In this document: positions 23,293-34,889 of the stretch, in pieces
How the letters are laid out: every line of letters begins with the position of its first letter
How positions within the stretch are numbered: the first letter of the stretch is position 1
NCBI GenBank assembly: GCA_038025085.1
Contig: CM076148.1
Span: 4,557,501 to 4,621,500 of the forward strand
Source: Tetragonia tetragonoides
Lineage: Eukaryota; Streptophyta; Magnoliopsida; Caryophyllales; Aizoaceae
Length of the DNA: 64,000 nucleotides
Direction: 5' to 3'
Notes under the pieces: generated by a model
What the model saw: the letters and a program-made list of their open reading frames with translations, nothing else
Database searches by the model: none
What the model was told of the DNA's origin: nothing
Made by a program: the position numbers and the translations under genes

Positions 23293-24593
23293 TGTTGGAA
23301 AATACAAACTTAAACTATCGAAGTTATAATTAGTAAGCTCTAAATAGTAAATCATTTAGAGTCTTACATTATCAAATGGTTGTAACTTAAGATTAATATG
23401 AACCACTATTTCTTAGGAGTTAGAAATAGTATATAAGGAGAAGATTATGTAATTGAGATAACAATGAATTAAGAGAAGATAGCTTGCAGAGCTATCATGG
23501 GTGAGCATAGTAATGCTCACCACCATTGTTCCCCCTCATATTATATATTCACATATGTTTGATTAGTGAATATTATTATTGTTATTTTATATAGGGTCCA
23601 CTACACATCCGCTGTGCCGAAATTCTAACATGGTATCAGAGCCGATGGTAGATCCTATTTCCTCCAATTCAACAACAAAAGAAATCATGTGCTTCCCTCA
23701 CGAGAATAGATTGGTTAAGATACCAACTAGAAATCCAGGCTTGGGTAGTCAAATATGCTAATCCAAAGAAAATTGAGTGGCCAAAGCATAAGAGCCAACT
23801 CAAGACAAATAGGGTAAAAGAAAGAAACCCTATTGAGTCAAGATGGGTAGAAACTCAAGAAAATCTCGGTATGACCGAGATGACGACGACACAGCCGTAA
23901 GAAGAATCTCGGTATGACCGAAGTGGCAACGCAGTGGTAAAGAGAATATCGGTATGACCGAGGCAGCCGCAACTGTAAGAAAAAATGTTGGGACAAGAAA
24001 TCCCAATGTTGAAAAGTGAATAGATCCAAAAATAGGATCAAGTATTGGGAAGAGTAAATCATGATACGAAGTTCACAAGATGTACAATGAGTAGTAGTCA
24101 TCTAGTAGAGACGACATGGAGGATGCAATTATAGGAGGCTCCGGCTAGAAAAGATCATATGGCCACGAACATCAGAAGAATGTCAAGTTATGTGGTCATC
24201 GAAGTTATTAGTGGACCAAAAGTGTTTGAATGGATAATTTAAGTTTGAGGGGGTGTGTTGGAAAATACAAACTTAAACTATCGAAGTTATAATTAGTAAG
24301 CTCTAAATAGTAAATCATATAGAGTCTTACATTATCAAATGGTTGTAACTTAAGATTAATATGAACCACTATTTCTTAGGAGATAGAAATAGTATATAAG
24401 GAGAAGATTATGTAATTGAGATAACAATGAATTAAGAGAAGATAGCTTGCAAAGCTATCATGGATGAGCATAGCAATGCTCACCACCATTGTTCCCCCTC
24501 ATATTATATATTCACATATGTTTGATTAGTGAATATTATTATTGTTATTTAGATAAGGTTCCACTACACATCCGCTGTGCCGAAATTCTAACA
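23293..24593 (+). mobile_element. Small non-autonomous LTR retrotransposon (TRIM/LARD-like)
   Basis: Two 338-bp LTRs (23293-23630 and 24256-24593) begin TGTTGG and end CTAACA, with about 11 mismatches by eye (about 97% identical). TGGTATCAGAGCC at 23631 is the primer site for initiator tRNA-Met and directly abuts the LTR; a purine tract AGTTTGAGGGGG (24242-24253) precedes the 3' LTR. TGAAC flanks both sides (23288-23292 and 24594-24598). The 625-bp interior has no gag-pol. Such elements are mobilised by autonomous relatives. It is inserted in the upstream region of the TatD pseudogene. Confidence 0.95.
23864..23965 (+). repeat. Three hairpin repeats inside the small LTR element
   Basis: The motif TCTCGGTATGACCGAGA, a 7-bp stem with ATG loop, occurs perfectly at 23864-23880 and with one or two changes at about 23907 and 23948, at a spacing of about 40 bp. 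Nothing else in the interior is structured this way. A role in packaging or dimerisation is only a guess. Confidence 0.7.
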
Positions 24594-25474
24594 TGAACAA
24601 CCAGCGCAAGCATTGGCCCCGTCAACATATAGACTCTCATGTTCGGATAAAGTTGATGTTGATTGTAACTTAAATTAGGGAAGTATAATGATAGCTTGTA
24701 AGTGAATGAGTTGCCAGCTGGGACATGCTTGCTGATCATGTGCAAGTGTAACCTTGTTAAATCACGGTTTAGGACAAGAAGCAAGGTTGATTACCAAAGT
24801 TAAGGCATAGACGACCATAACCAAAGTTGATTGTTTCACAACCTCTATCCATGGTTACTTTGAGTTTCTTTGAACCATTTAAAAAGATAACGAATAACTC
24901 CTTAAGTTTGAGTATTTGTGCTAGTTTGGCTTTGCACAGGCTCTGAATAAATAGTAAAAATGGGTATCTAAGATCCATCAATCTAACAAAAAGGGGACAA
25001 AAACAGTGAAATAGAAGTATAACTAGTTCAGGTTTTACTTGGAAGAAATCAAGATTACACATTGATGCATATAAAAGAACCACTTCACATTTTTCTCCAA
25101 TTTCATAATTACCAAGATTATGTTTACCCAGATGATGAAAACAGAAAATCTCATCAAATAAATCAATCGAATTTCCACACAATTGGCAACAAATTACCCA
25201 TTAATATATAAATCAATTACATAGCAACATTGTACTCATAATTATTGCAAATTACTGAAGGAAAGAAGTCAAACAACACAATCAGCCACGCAATTCAAAA
25301 TAAATTAATAGAATGAGATTCTGGATTACCTATCGACTGGGTATTAAACCACTGTCTAAATTCACCATTGGGGATGAAGGAACTGAAGTCCGTGTTCGAA
25401 CTTATGCCACATTTTTTGTGAGTGAATGTAATTCCATATTTCAAAAATGAAATCATGAAATAAAATAGGCAAAA

Positions 25475-25513
25475 CGCCATTGCCGGGGATCGAACCCGGG
25501 TCACCCGCGTGAC
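25475..25513 (-). pseudogene. Truncated tRNA-Asp (3' half)
   Basis: The reverse complement matches the tRNA-Asp 3' half from the anticodon GTC through the T arm and acceptor, with one change in the acceptor strand. Similarity stops abruptly at the anticodon and the 5' half is missing. It corresponds to the tRNA at 2134 in the other arm. Confidence 0.9.
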
Positions 25514-26225
25514 CTAGTTGCTGTCTTTACATTACTATCAGAAACCCCTGAGATCCACTGTTCATTGTCATGGATTCATTGGTTAGATCAAGGTTTTCTT
25601 TTTTCTCCCTCTAAACCAAGCTTTATACTAGCAAAATGATTGAAGGTGTGAGGTGTGACTACTAATTAAAGAAGCATGTGTTATGTAAAGCCGTTGTATG
25701 AACTTACAATAAAGTAGCATGTATCGAAATCAACTCAATTGAGCTGAGAACTACTCCATATGAATAATAACTTCAAATAACGCGGGTCTCATTCAAAATA
25801 TTGAAAACGGAGTGTTTTCGACCACTAGGACTTAGATTAATGTTATTGATGTGGTAACTGGTAAGGTTTATATCTTAGTATATATTCAATGAATAACATT
25901 TAGTTCAATTACTGATAGAGATATAATGATTTGAAAAACGCACTTCACATGCTTCAATTTGATATACTCTACCTATTGTCAGTAAAATTGTACAAATATT
26001 ATCGAATCTTCATTAGTGTTTATTGTTTGTTTCTTGAGCTTGTGTCACACTTTTATGAAGACTTTCACTAAATTCCCAACGTTGAATCTTATCAATAACA
26101 ATTGCTTTTACAATTTTATTTGCCCTTAATTATTGTGTACAAAATTGTATGGTTAATAACTTGAAAGGTGTTTTAAGACAATGATAGGGCAATTGATATT
26201 CGGTCAAGGCCCAAGGGTTCACACT

Positions 26226-27105
26226 TCCAGATTCCATGTCAAAGAGCAATCAAAACAACTAATTAGAAAGATGAACAACAATCTAAGATACGTAAGAGTA
26301 ACTCTAGCTAGATGAAAGAAATCAGAAATGCCTTGTCAGAAAAAATGACTTGCAGTAAAATAGGTTGTCAGAAGAAAAAAAAAAATGTCTTCTTTAAGCC
26401 AAAATAAATAAATAAAGATAAATAAAAATAAAATAAAAAAGTCCATGGAAATGGATTGAATCTGTGAAATGTTTCTTTGTCAAAATTACATTTTCTTAAC
26501 CTTCATCATCATCATTGAGTGACTAAAACAGAAAATTTGCTATAACAGACTAACCGTGGTAAAATCAAAGCACACATAAACATAGAAACAAGATATAATA
26601 ACCACTTAATTGAAAAAACTAAAAAAAATTTATGGACCGAAGTCCATCTAACTTGGATGGACCACACGGTGGCAATTTCGTAGTTATTAGAAATTCGGGG
26701 ATATTTTCGTCTTGTCGTGTCCAGCTTCTCCCACTCTTTTTTTTTTTCTTTGGCGTATTTTACAGTTCAGAGTCTTCACCATTCCTCCTCCTCCTCTCTC
26801 TCTCTTATCAACCTCCCATGAATTTTAATTGAACTTGGTGGCTTCACAGGTGAAAATTAAGTAACAAAATTAGTTTAGATAGTTTTCCCCCAATTTGTAG
26901 GGTTCATTAACACAAAATTTGAGCAATTTTCGTTTTGATTTGTTCTTTCCAATTTTGTTCGGAGAGGAGAGAAAGTGGGTGTTGTTGTTATGGTGGTGGT
27001 GCTGTCACGGTGGTGCAGTGGGTAATGGGTGCTACTATGAAGGGAAAAGAGTTGTGCTGATGGTGGTATAACTAGTAAGGAGAGAGAAATTATGTTTAAT
27101 TATGT
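26226..27105. other. Intergenic; possible leader-like CT-rich segment near 26770-26850
   Basis: No recognisable protein. A CTCCTCCTCCTCTCTCTC stretch near 26780 is followed by a possible donor (CACAG|GTGAAA, about 26850), resembling a 5' leader exon, but no coding exon follows before the tandem array. AAATA repeats lie near 26405. Confidence 0.25.
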
Positions 27106-28475
27106 ATGAACAATTAGTTTCTATGTTATGAACAAATAGTCTATAAGTTATGAACAAATAGTCTATAAATTATGAAGCTTTGATGATTGAACAAATCGAA
27201 CAACCAATGTTCAATTATGGTTAATCAAGCTTGACCGATTCTGCAAATCAAATTGTCCTATCAAATCAGATTTGAAGGAAAGGCGGCAGTGCGCACATCA
27301 GCTTCGAACCTTGTATGTTGGTGAGGAAAACAAACTTCCAGCCAACACACCACAGGGGCAGCTGGTAGAAGCAGGTATAGTTGCTTTAAGAGAGAGAATA
27401 ATACACAGGACATAAGAAGTAAACTACATAATATAGTTTATAAGCTACAAAGACAATGTTTATTAAAAATATCGTAATAGTTCATTAATTACAAAGGCAA
27501 TGTTCATTTAAAATACCCTAATAATTCATAAACTAAAAAGGTAATGTTCATTTAAAATACCCTAATAATTCATAAGCTAGAAGGGTCATGTTCATTAAAA
27601 AACCCCAATAGTTCATAAGTTACAAATGCAATGTCCATTTCCTAATAATTCATAAGTTACAAAGGCAATGTTCATTTAAAATACTCTAATAGTTCAAAAA
27701 CTATAAACGTAAAAAAAATTAATCATTTAAAATACCATAGTAGTTTATAAGCCGGTAGTGTTCATTTAAAATAGGTTAATAAAATTTTTTTATTTTATTT
27801 TAGATATGTTGAATGAAAAATAGGTTAATAGTTCAAAGCCATAAACGTCATCTTCATTTAAAATACCCTAATAGTTCATAAGGAACAAAGGTAATGTTCA
27901 TTTAAAACATCCTAATAGTTCATAAGTTACAAAAGTAATGTTCATTTAAAACACCCTAGTAGTTCATATACGTAAGGTTCATTTAAAATAGCCTAATAGT
28001 AATGTTCATTAAAAATAGGCTAATTGTTCATAAGGTATAAACGCAATGTTCATTTAGAATAGTGTAATTGTTCATAAGGTATAAACGCAATGTTTATTTA
28101 GAATAGTCTAATTGTTCATAAGGTATAAACGCAATGTTCATTTAAAATAGTCTAATTATTCATAAGGTATAAACGCAATGTTCATTTAAAATAGTCTAAT
28201 TGTTCATAAAGTTTAAACGTAATGTTCATTTAAAATAGTTTAATTGTTCATATAGATTGTTCAATTGTTTGTAAGGTATGAGCGTAAAGTTCATTAAAAG
28301 TAGTCTAACGGTTCATTAAAAATAGTTTAGTACACTTCAAAAATTATAAATATAAGGTTCATTGAAAATAGTTTAATTATTTATAAAGTATAAATCTAAG
28401 GTTCATTAAAATAGTCTAATAGTTTTCATATATAGTCTAATAGAGTAGTTCATAAGTTATAGACTTAAACTTAAT
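27106..28475. repeat. Long degenerate tandem array, about 44-bp unit
   Basis: About 1.4 kb built from units of the form GTTCATAAGGTATAAACG + CAATGTTCATTTAAAATAG + TCTAATT. Copies around 28025-28250 are closest to each other; earlier copies vary in length and carry CCCTAATA instead of TCTAATT. Unit-to-unit divergence rises toward the left end. No coding potential; not a CRISPR, since there are no unique spacers. Confidence 0.85.
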
Positions 28476-28656
28476 AAAAGTAATAAACACAAAATGTAAA
28501 AAAAATAATTAAAGATTATTAAAAGATTAAAAAACCTAAAAAATTCACTTAAAAAAAGAAAGAAAGAGGAAAATAAAAAGAAAAGCGGGTCCTACAACAT
28601 TTATGTTATCTAAGTGTCAACTGTCAAGACCAATAAACGGTCTAAACTTTAAACTA

Positions 28657-29785
28657 CTCCCTCCGTCCCATATTTACGTTCACAGTGTGAATAAGCATGG
28701 GTTATAATGAGAGTGAATTTTGTCATTGACTTGTCAAAATTACCCTGCATTCTTTTGTCTCCCACTCTCTCTCCTCACCTTAATCACAATTAACTTACCC
28801 TCTTCCTCCTTCATCTCAGTCTCACCCACCACCACCATAACCATCCCACCCGCCACACCCACCAGCTACCTTAACCAACCCACCCAGGCCATCAGCCACC
28901 ATAACCTTCCCTTTCTCTCTCTCGTCGAAAAACCCAAATCGACCACCACCTACCACCACAACCACCCACCACGGGCCACCAACCACCATAACCACACCAC
29001 CCATCAGCCATCATAACCTCCCCTTTCTCTGTCCTCGAAAAAACCAAATCGACCTCCACCCACCACCCCATTTCTCTCTCATTGGAAGTTTCAGATCGAC
29101 CACCACCCACCACCACCATAACCACCAGCCCCTTTCTCTCTCGGAAGAACTAGATCGAACACCACCCACCACCATCCCCCATTCTCTTTTTCTCTCTCCC
29201 CAGATCCCCAATTCTAACCCCTAAACTACCAACACATACCATAACCCCTTTAACTCTTTCTCTCACTTCGAATCTAATCACGAAATCACCAACCAAAGTG
29301 GTATATGGTGCCGGAAATTAGTTCTCCGGCAAGTGGCTCCGACAGAAGGTGTCAAAATGCTCGAAGAGAGATATTGGTGGTGATTATGGTGCGGGAGGTT
29401 GGGTGGCGGTGGCGGTGGCGGTGGCGATGGCGGTAGCGGTAAGGGAGAGAGATTTGAGGAGAGAGAAAGTGACATGAGGGTGGATATGGTGGTGATGAAG
29501 ATGGTGTGAGGAGAGAGAAAGTGACATGAGGGTGGCTATGGTGGTGGTGAAGAACTGAAGATGGTGTGAGGAGAGAACGATAGTGAGGGATTTTGGGGTT
29601 GGGTTTGTTTAATTTAATGGGTTGAATTAGTTTCATTAGATGATTAATTAACAAAAATGAAACACAATTTAAGTGAGGGGTAAAGTGTAATTTCATAGCC
29701 AAAAGTTTACTGAAAAAGAAACTGGGAATGTAAATAAGAGACAGAACAAAAAAGGAAACTGGGAACGTAAACATAGGACATACGG
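28657..29785. mobile_element. Stowaway-like element with CACC-rich interior
   Basis: The left end CTCCCTCCGTCCCATATTTACG after TA, and a right end whose reverse complement is CCGTATGTCCTATGTTTACG before TA, form imperfect inverted termini. A second partial copy of the right end lies at about 29700-29740. The interior is low complexity: CCACCACC repeats (about 28820-29170) and GGTGGCGGTGGCGG/GGTGGTGATG (about 29370-29560). Frames through these are repeat artefacts. Confidence 0.55.
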
Positions 29786-30080
29786 TAGGCCGCTTATTTT
29801 GCTTCGCTTCGCTTCGCTAGGCTTTGGGCCTCTGGACTGCGCGCGCGGAAGTTGGACTGGGCCTGGTCCAGCCAATAAAAACTGGAAAAAACAAGTTATG
29901 ATAACCCCTTCATCAATAGTAGGAAGACATAACAGAGGGTTGCCACACAATGACAAAAATCAAAGCCATTGCCAAACTTATCAAGGTGTCTCGAACAACC
30001 AGTTATATAAAACGAAGAAAAAAAGAAACAATGAAAGGAAAGGACATACAGGAACTACAAATAAATCTATACCCACATCC

Positions 30081-30088
30081 TATATAAA
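30081..30088 (+). promoter_or_regulatory. Likely TATA box
   Basis: TATATAAA lies about 230 bp upstream of the ATG at 30313. It is followed by a CT-rich leader with two near-perfect copies of a roughly 37-bp unit containing TTTCTCTCTCCTCTCCCA (about 30165-30260). The decayed paralogues at 14 kb have the same arrangement. Confidence 0.55.
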
Positions 30089-30312
30089 CCCCCATCCTTC
30101 TCAATTTCTCCCTCTAATCTCACTCTGCTCAAACCCAACAATTTACTCTCTCGTCAGAATTTTCTCTCTCCTCTCCCAACTTCAAACCCCCATCCACCCT
30201 TTCTCTCTCCTCTCCCAACTTCAAACCCCCATCCACCCTTTCTCTCTCCTCTCCCATCTTTGAACCCCCTTCTACCCTTTCTCTCTCTCATCTCCTCCTT
30301 CAACCACATAAC

Positions 30313-32294
30313 ATGGCTGTTAAATGCCAATTTTGCGATCGAGTGAGATGCGATACAAATTGCCCACTTACGAAATACTTCTCAAACGCTGACATTACCT
30401 GGGCTCAATTTGCACAGCGTTTTGGCGTCAAGACATTCAAGAAGGCGCGTGAACGTGCCGATTGTGATGAAATAATTGCTGCCATGATCGCCCGGTACAA
30501 TGAACCTAATCCCCAACTTGATGCACAAATTGCAGCAGTTGACCGAGCAAGGCAAGAACTGACAAGAAAACAGCAACAGCTGGAATATTACCAATTGGGT
30601 GCTTTTCTCAATATGGAAAATTACGTGGGGGTTACTGACCGAACTGTCATTATTGAATATTCGTAAGCCCTCTAATATTTTTCTTGTTGATTTTATGATG
30701 TGGATTTTGCTGATTTTATGATATGGGTGGATTTTGCTGATTTTATGATGTGGGTTTTGTCAATTTAATGATGTGGGTTTTACTGATTTTATGTTGTGGG
30801 TTTTGCTGATTTTATGATGTGGGCTTTGTCGATTTTATGATGTGGGTTTTGTCCATTTTATGATATGGGTTTTGTCCATTTTATGATGTAGAGTGTGTGG
30901 ATTTTTTGATGTGGGTTTTGTCCATTTTATGATGTGGGTTTTGCTGATTTTATGACGTGGGTTTTGTTGATTTTATGATATGGGTGGGTTTTGTCGATTT
31001 AATGATGTGGGTTTTGCTGATTTTATGTTGTGGGTTTTGTCGATTTTATGATGTGGGCTTTGTTAATTTTTTGATGTGGGTTTTACTGATTTTATGATAT
31101 GGGTTTTGTCCATTTTATGATATTGTAGTTTTGAGTTGTTGAGTGATATGACTTTGATATTCATTTCAATTTGACTTTCCCTTGTTATTTCATACGGTTC
31201 AATAGCTTTTCTTTATTTTTAATCGTTTTGGAGGGGGTCTTTGTTCAATAGTTTTTTTTTTTTTTTGCTAATCATTTGTTCAATACTTAAAATGGAGGAA
31301 TATGGGTTAGTCATTGTCAAAATAAAAAATAAAAAAGTGGGGCAATATGTAAATTCAATTTGGGTATGGTAAATTGGTATGGACTATTTTATTTTATTTT
31401 ATTTTTATGGAATGGTATTGAGTGTTTTTTTAGGGAGTATATATATTCATTTGTTTTGTCTTCAATAATGATGTGGATATGTGATGTGACAGTTTGGTTT
31501 GGTTATTTCTTGTCATCAAGATTCAAAATCCACCTATCTTTTATTGAGACGGCCTATATGTTATACTTACTACTTGTTGTTGGTTATTTTATATTTTTTG
31601 TTTGTATTTATTATAACGGATGCAAAAAAAGATTGACAAACAGATAAATCAACTCACAAATTTATGTGGTTCACCAATTTGGCTACGTCCACGACAGAGA
31701 GGATGTCAGATTTTGTATTGAGATAATTCTGAGGGTTACAGGTTACAGCATATATAGGAGTAGAAAATTAAGGTTGATTTACTAACCCTAACCGGACTGG
31801 GCTTAAACTAATGAGCCCAACAAGAAAACGGAAATAACATAACGTGACATCCCGTAACCTTCCATAACCTAACATAACCCGCAAACCGAAGACTTCGAGT
31901 CAAACCCAACAGTATTGAATAGAGTAGTAATCTAGTCAGTAGTAATTTTGTTAACTTAGTGAAGTGTTTATTGACCCATACAGCAATCAAGGACCCTTCA
32001 CAGAAGCTGCTCAAGACCTTCGAGCGAAATTGCAAGAATCAGAAATCACAGGAGTTCTGAAACCGACCGAGCGCCCTGGGTTTTTCGAGGTCAAGATCGA
32101 GAATGGAATTACTTTCGCCAAAGTGGAGGTATATTTCACTAAGTAATAATTATTTGCCATTTTTTAAAAAATATAAGCTCTAAACTAAATGTTCTGCTTT
32201 GCAGAATCTGGGATGGTTGTCCGATCAATTTGTGGATCAAATGATCCCTGCAAGCCATAATCAATTATTTTGCCATTGCATGAGACTTCTCTAA
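30313..32294 (+). CDS. Unknown small protein with N-terminal Cys motif (three exons)
   Basis: Modelled from reading frame and splice sites: exons 30313-30662, 31960-32128 and 32205-32294. The first junction (C|GTAAGC to TTAG|T) is phase 2 and the second (GAG|GTATAT to TTTGCAG|A) is phase 0. Together they give 202 codons and a stop with no interruption, although each exon alone runs into a stop. The protein starts MAVKCQFCDRVRCDTNC, a CxxC-x4-CxxxC pattern (C5, C8, C13, C17) that could bind a metal, then a hydrophobic/basic block with RFGVKTFKKA, a charged helical stretch (about 68-95, possible coiled coil) and a mixed C-terminus ending in a CHC motif. I do not recognise the family. Two decayed relatives lie at 14241 and 14654. 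The long first intron carries a minisatellite. Confidence 0.65.
30690..31130 (+). repeat. Intronic minisatellite, about 21-24 bp unit
   Basis: Units such as GATTTTATGATGTGGGTTTT with a short variable GCT/GTC/TCC link repeat about 20 times within intron 1 of the gene at 30313. The strand bias (G/T-rich) is uniform across the array. Confidence 0.85.
31131..31959. other. Remainder of intron 1, possible solo-LTR relic
   Basis: AT-rich up to about 31620. The stretch 31620-31911 starts TGCAAAAAAAG, contains TATGTGGTTCACCAATTTGG and CATATATAGG, and ends CAAACCCAACA, resembling a solo LTR. No target duplication was found, so the call is weak. Confidence 0.3.
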
Positions 32295-33282
32295 ATATAT
32301 GGTCCACAAAAATACAGTACATAGACATATATCCAGCTCAAGTAAAAGTGGAAGCAGTGAGATGACATCATGACATTGGGTGGTCTATCTTCAGAGAATT
32401 AGTTTACTTCTTACAGTACTATTTTAGATGTGATTTTCGTACATAAAGTGTCTTTTTTACATTTAGTTTGTGATCATGGATCAATGCATGTGAAGGGCTC
32501 AATACAGTTCGAAACTACTATCAAACTGCTATGTCATTGATGAATAAGGAAGAAAAGAATTCATGTTCATATCTTGACCATTGTCTGTCTCCAAAAAGCT
32601 GTCAACTATTCATGTAAATAACGTTGCAACTTCTGTAATACACAACTTCAGCAGACAAATCACAGGAATAACATAAGAGCAAGACACGATAGCTCCTTCA
32701 GCTCCTTAGAGTTCTTCCAGTAGAATAGATGTTGTGATAGAAGTTGTATTGTAAACATGCTTGCTAATCCGTATGTCACGAATAGTGGGTAACTTCTACA
32801 GTCTACACTAGTACTCTTCTAGGAATCAAATTGCCGTGACACTTCCTTGACTTCAGAATGAAGCGGCAACTGGCAGCTGCTACACCTCAACAATGTATAC
32901 AGGCATGCAGCAACAACTTAGGCCTCAACATCCGAAGTTAAACGTCATCTAAATTATTGACCTCCCGTTTTCCTTCCCCACGAACTACGAATCAAATTAG
33001 CATTCTGCATTCCTTGCTTGGATAGTTGGATTTTCTGATGAGAGTAAATATTGCTAGTTAATTGAGGTTGCACTGGCTCCTTGGTGGTGCTACGTTGATG
33101 GGGTCAGCGCTTGGTTGTTCACCAAACTTGGGCTGTGAGCTGTGACCCAAGCCTCTAAAGTCTAATCCAATCAATGGACCGAAAATATAGCACCATGTAC
33201 GCACAGAAAGGGCCTAAACCCAACAAATGGAGTAATAGGAAGAGCCCATGTACATTGACCCAATAGGAAAACCAAGACAATA
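32295..33282. other. Intergenic mosaic of locally duplicated segments
   Basis: No gene recognised. 32500-32790 is a diverged match to 52300-52610 (GAAGAAAAG.ATTCATGTTC and GATAGAAGTTGTATTGTAAA), and 32955-33080 matches 7880-8000. This indicates that pieces of intergenic DNA were copied between these places. Confidence 0.45.
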
Positions 33283-33830
33283 CAAAAATTTGTGTGGACT
33301 TAGTTTATGGTGGACCAATACTTGGAGTTACCCCCTACTTTACTTGGAGCCACCCCCTCTAAAAGTGGAGCCACCCCCACTTCACCTAGAGTCACCCCTT
33401 AAATTTATACTTGGTACCACCCCTACTTCACCTGAAGTCACCCCTTACTTCACCTGAAACCATCCTTCAAAATTACTTAGTCTACGATGGACTAAGTCTA
33501 CACAAGACCTGCTGCCAAGACAATAAAGCACAAGCCCACAATAACCATGTGATGTGATGTGATGTGCTGGGCCTGGTCACCCCCCTCTAAAAGTTCACTT
33601 GGAGTCACCCCCCTCTAAAAGTGGAGCCACCCCCTACTTCACCTAGAGTCACCCCTTAAATTTATACTTGGTACCACCCCTACTTCACCTGAAGTCAACC
33701 CTTACTTCACCTGAAACCATCCTTCAAAATTACTTAGTCTACGATGGACTAAGTCTACACAAGACCTGCTGCCAAGACAATAAAGCACAAGCCCACAATA
33801 TCCATGTGATGTGATGTGCTGGGCCTGGTC
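33283..33830. mobile_element. MITE of the TTGTGTGGACTTAGTCC family (member B) with tandem duplication
   Basis: The left end TTTGTGTGGACTTAGT (33290) and the right end ACTAAGTCTACACAAG enclose GGAGCCACCCC-type units. The right two-thirds plus flanking GACCTGCTGCCAAGAC...GGGCCTGGTC is duplicated in tandem with a period of 252 bp (copies ending at 33578 and 33830), with few differences. The duplication is therefore younger than the element. Confidence 0.7.
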
Positions 33831-34528
33831 CTAATTATGTTTCCAGGTTCTCAGTTTCATCATTACAGGGGGTTTGTCGGTTTGATCAAATTACTCCAAG
33901 TATATTAAGGATAAACGGAGTACTAATAATTGGATGAAATCAATTTCTTTGAGGAATGGAGAACTACCTTTTTTTCCTCTCATATATTACTTTTGTTATT
34001 TCATCATCTCAACTTCTATCTTCTATCTTCTGCCAAGACAATCAAGATTAGGTTCCTTACTACTCATGGTTGTCATATCATTACTTTTGGTAGAATATAT
34101 TACAGACTGTCTTATAGAAATTTTTGTGATTATCTTATTAAAAGAATAATATGTTTTGGTAGATTTATTATTATGAAGTAGTTTCCTTCTATAGGAAATA
34201 TTAAGGAAGGTCAGTAGTTTTTTAGTTAAAACAATATTGAATAATTTATATATTTTCCTAAATTAGTGATCAAAATTTGTTAACTTTGACATTCAAAAAA
34301 CAATCGTTTATGTATTTATAAGACAAATGAAGTACTATATTACTAATTTACTATCCCTCAAAACATCTCAGAATCCATAACCATTGAACCGTTATTGTAT
34401 TCCCGCTAAAGCTGTCAAAAGATTATCCGACCCGTTTTTCATGAGACTTGACACAAATTTCTTAGCCTAAGCCCATTTATGACCCGAAAAAATGAGCTAA
34501 ATAGTGGGTTGACAAAAAAATAGCATGC

Positions 34529-34682
34529 CTTGTGTGGACTTATTATTCCATCATGGACCATGAACAATAGTGGAAATATTTAGGGATATGGAGAGTATAT
34601 TTAAAAAGATTTAGACCATTGGTCCACCATGGACTAAATCCACACAAGTTATTGGTCCACGGTGGATTAAGTTTACACAAGA
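34529..34682. mobile_element. Short MITE of the same family (member C)
   Basis: It begins CTTGTGTGGACTTATTATTCCATCATGGACC-like (34529) and ends GTGGATTAAGTTTACACAAGA. A second copy of the right end (CCACCATGGACTAAATCCACACAAG) lies just inside. It lacks the CACCCC array. CATGC occurs at both flanks (34524-34528 and 34683-34687). Confidence 0.55.
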
Positions 34683-34889
34683 CATGCTACTTTTGCACTA
34701 CTATAATTCTCTGTCTCTCATTCCAAGTCTTTTGTCAGTTTCATCGAAATATTTAGGGTTAAACACGATATACTCCTTATTTGTTTCAAATACTTTTTTC
34801 TATTTGACTTTTTCAGTAAACTTTGATTAATAATTTAAAAAAGTATAAAGATTTACAAAGTCAAAATTCTACCATAAAAGAGAAGTGCT

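Larger units (their letters stand above)
21985..26225 (-). repeat. Right arm of inverted duplication (TatD locus)
   Basis: Reverse-complement copy of about 984-4140, diverged by many substitutions and indels and enlarged by the LTR element at 23293-24593. It contains the TatD pseudogene, its TATA-like motif, the former tRNA-Asp region and the upstream sequence to about 26225, where similarity stops. It directly follows the duplicated F-box pair, which is in direct orientation, so the two blocks were copied or rearranged separately. Confidence 0.85.

Noticed and set aside
27106..28475. Regularly repeated units that might suggest a CRISPR-like array
   Set aside because: Units are directly tandem with no unique spacers, and the organism is a plant.
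28720..29211. Pro/Thr- and Gly/Val-rich frames
   Set aside because: They are open only because of CCACCACC repeats inside a Stowaway-like element.
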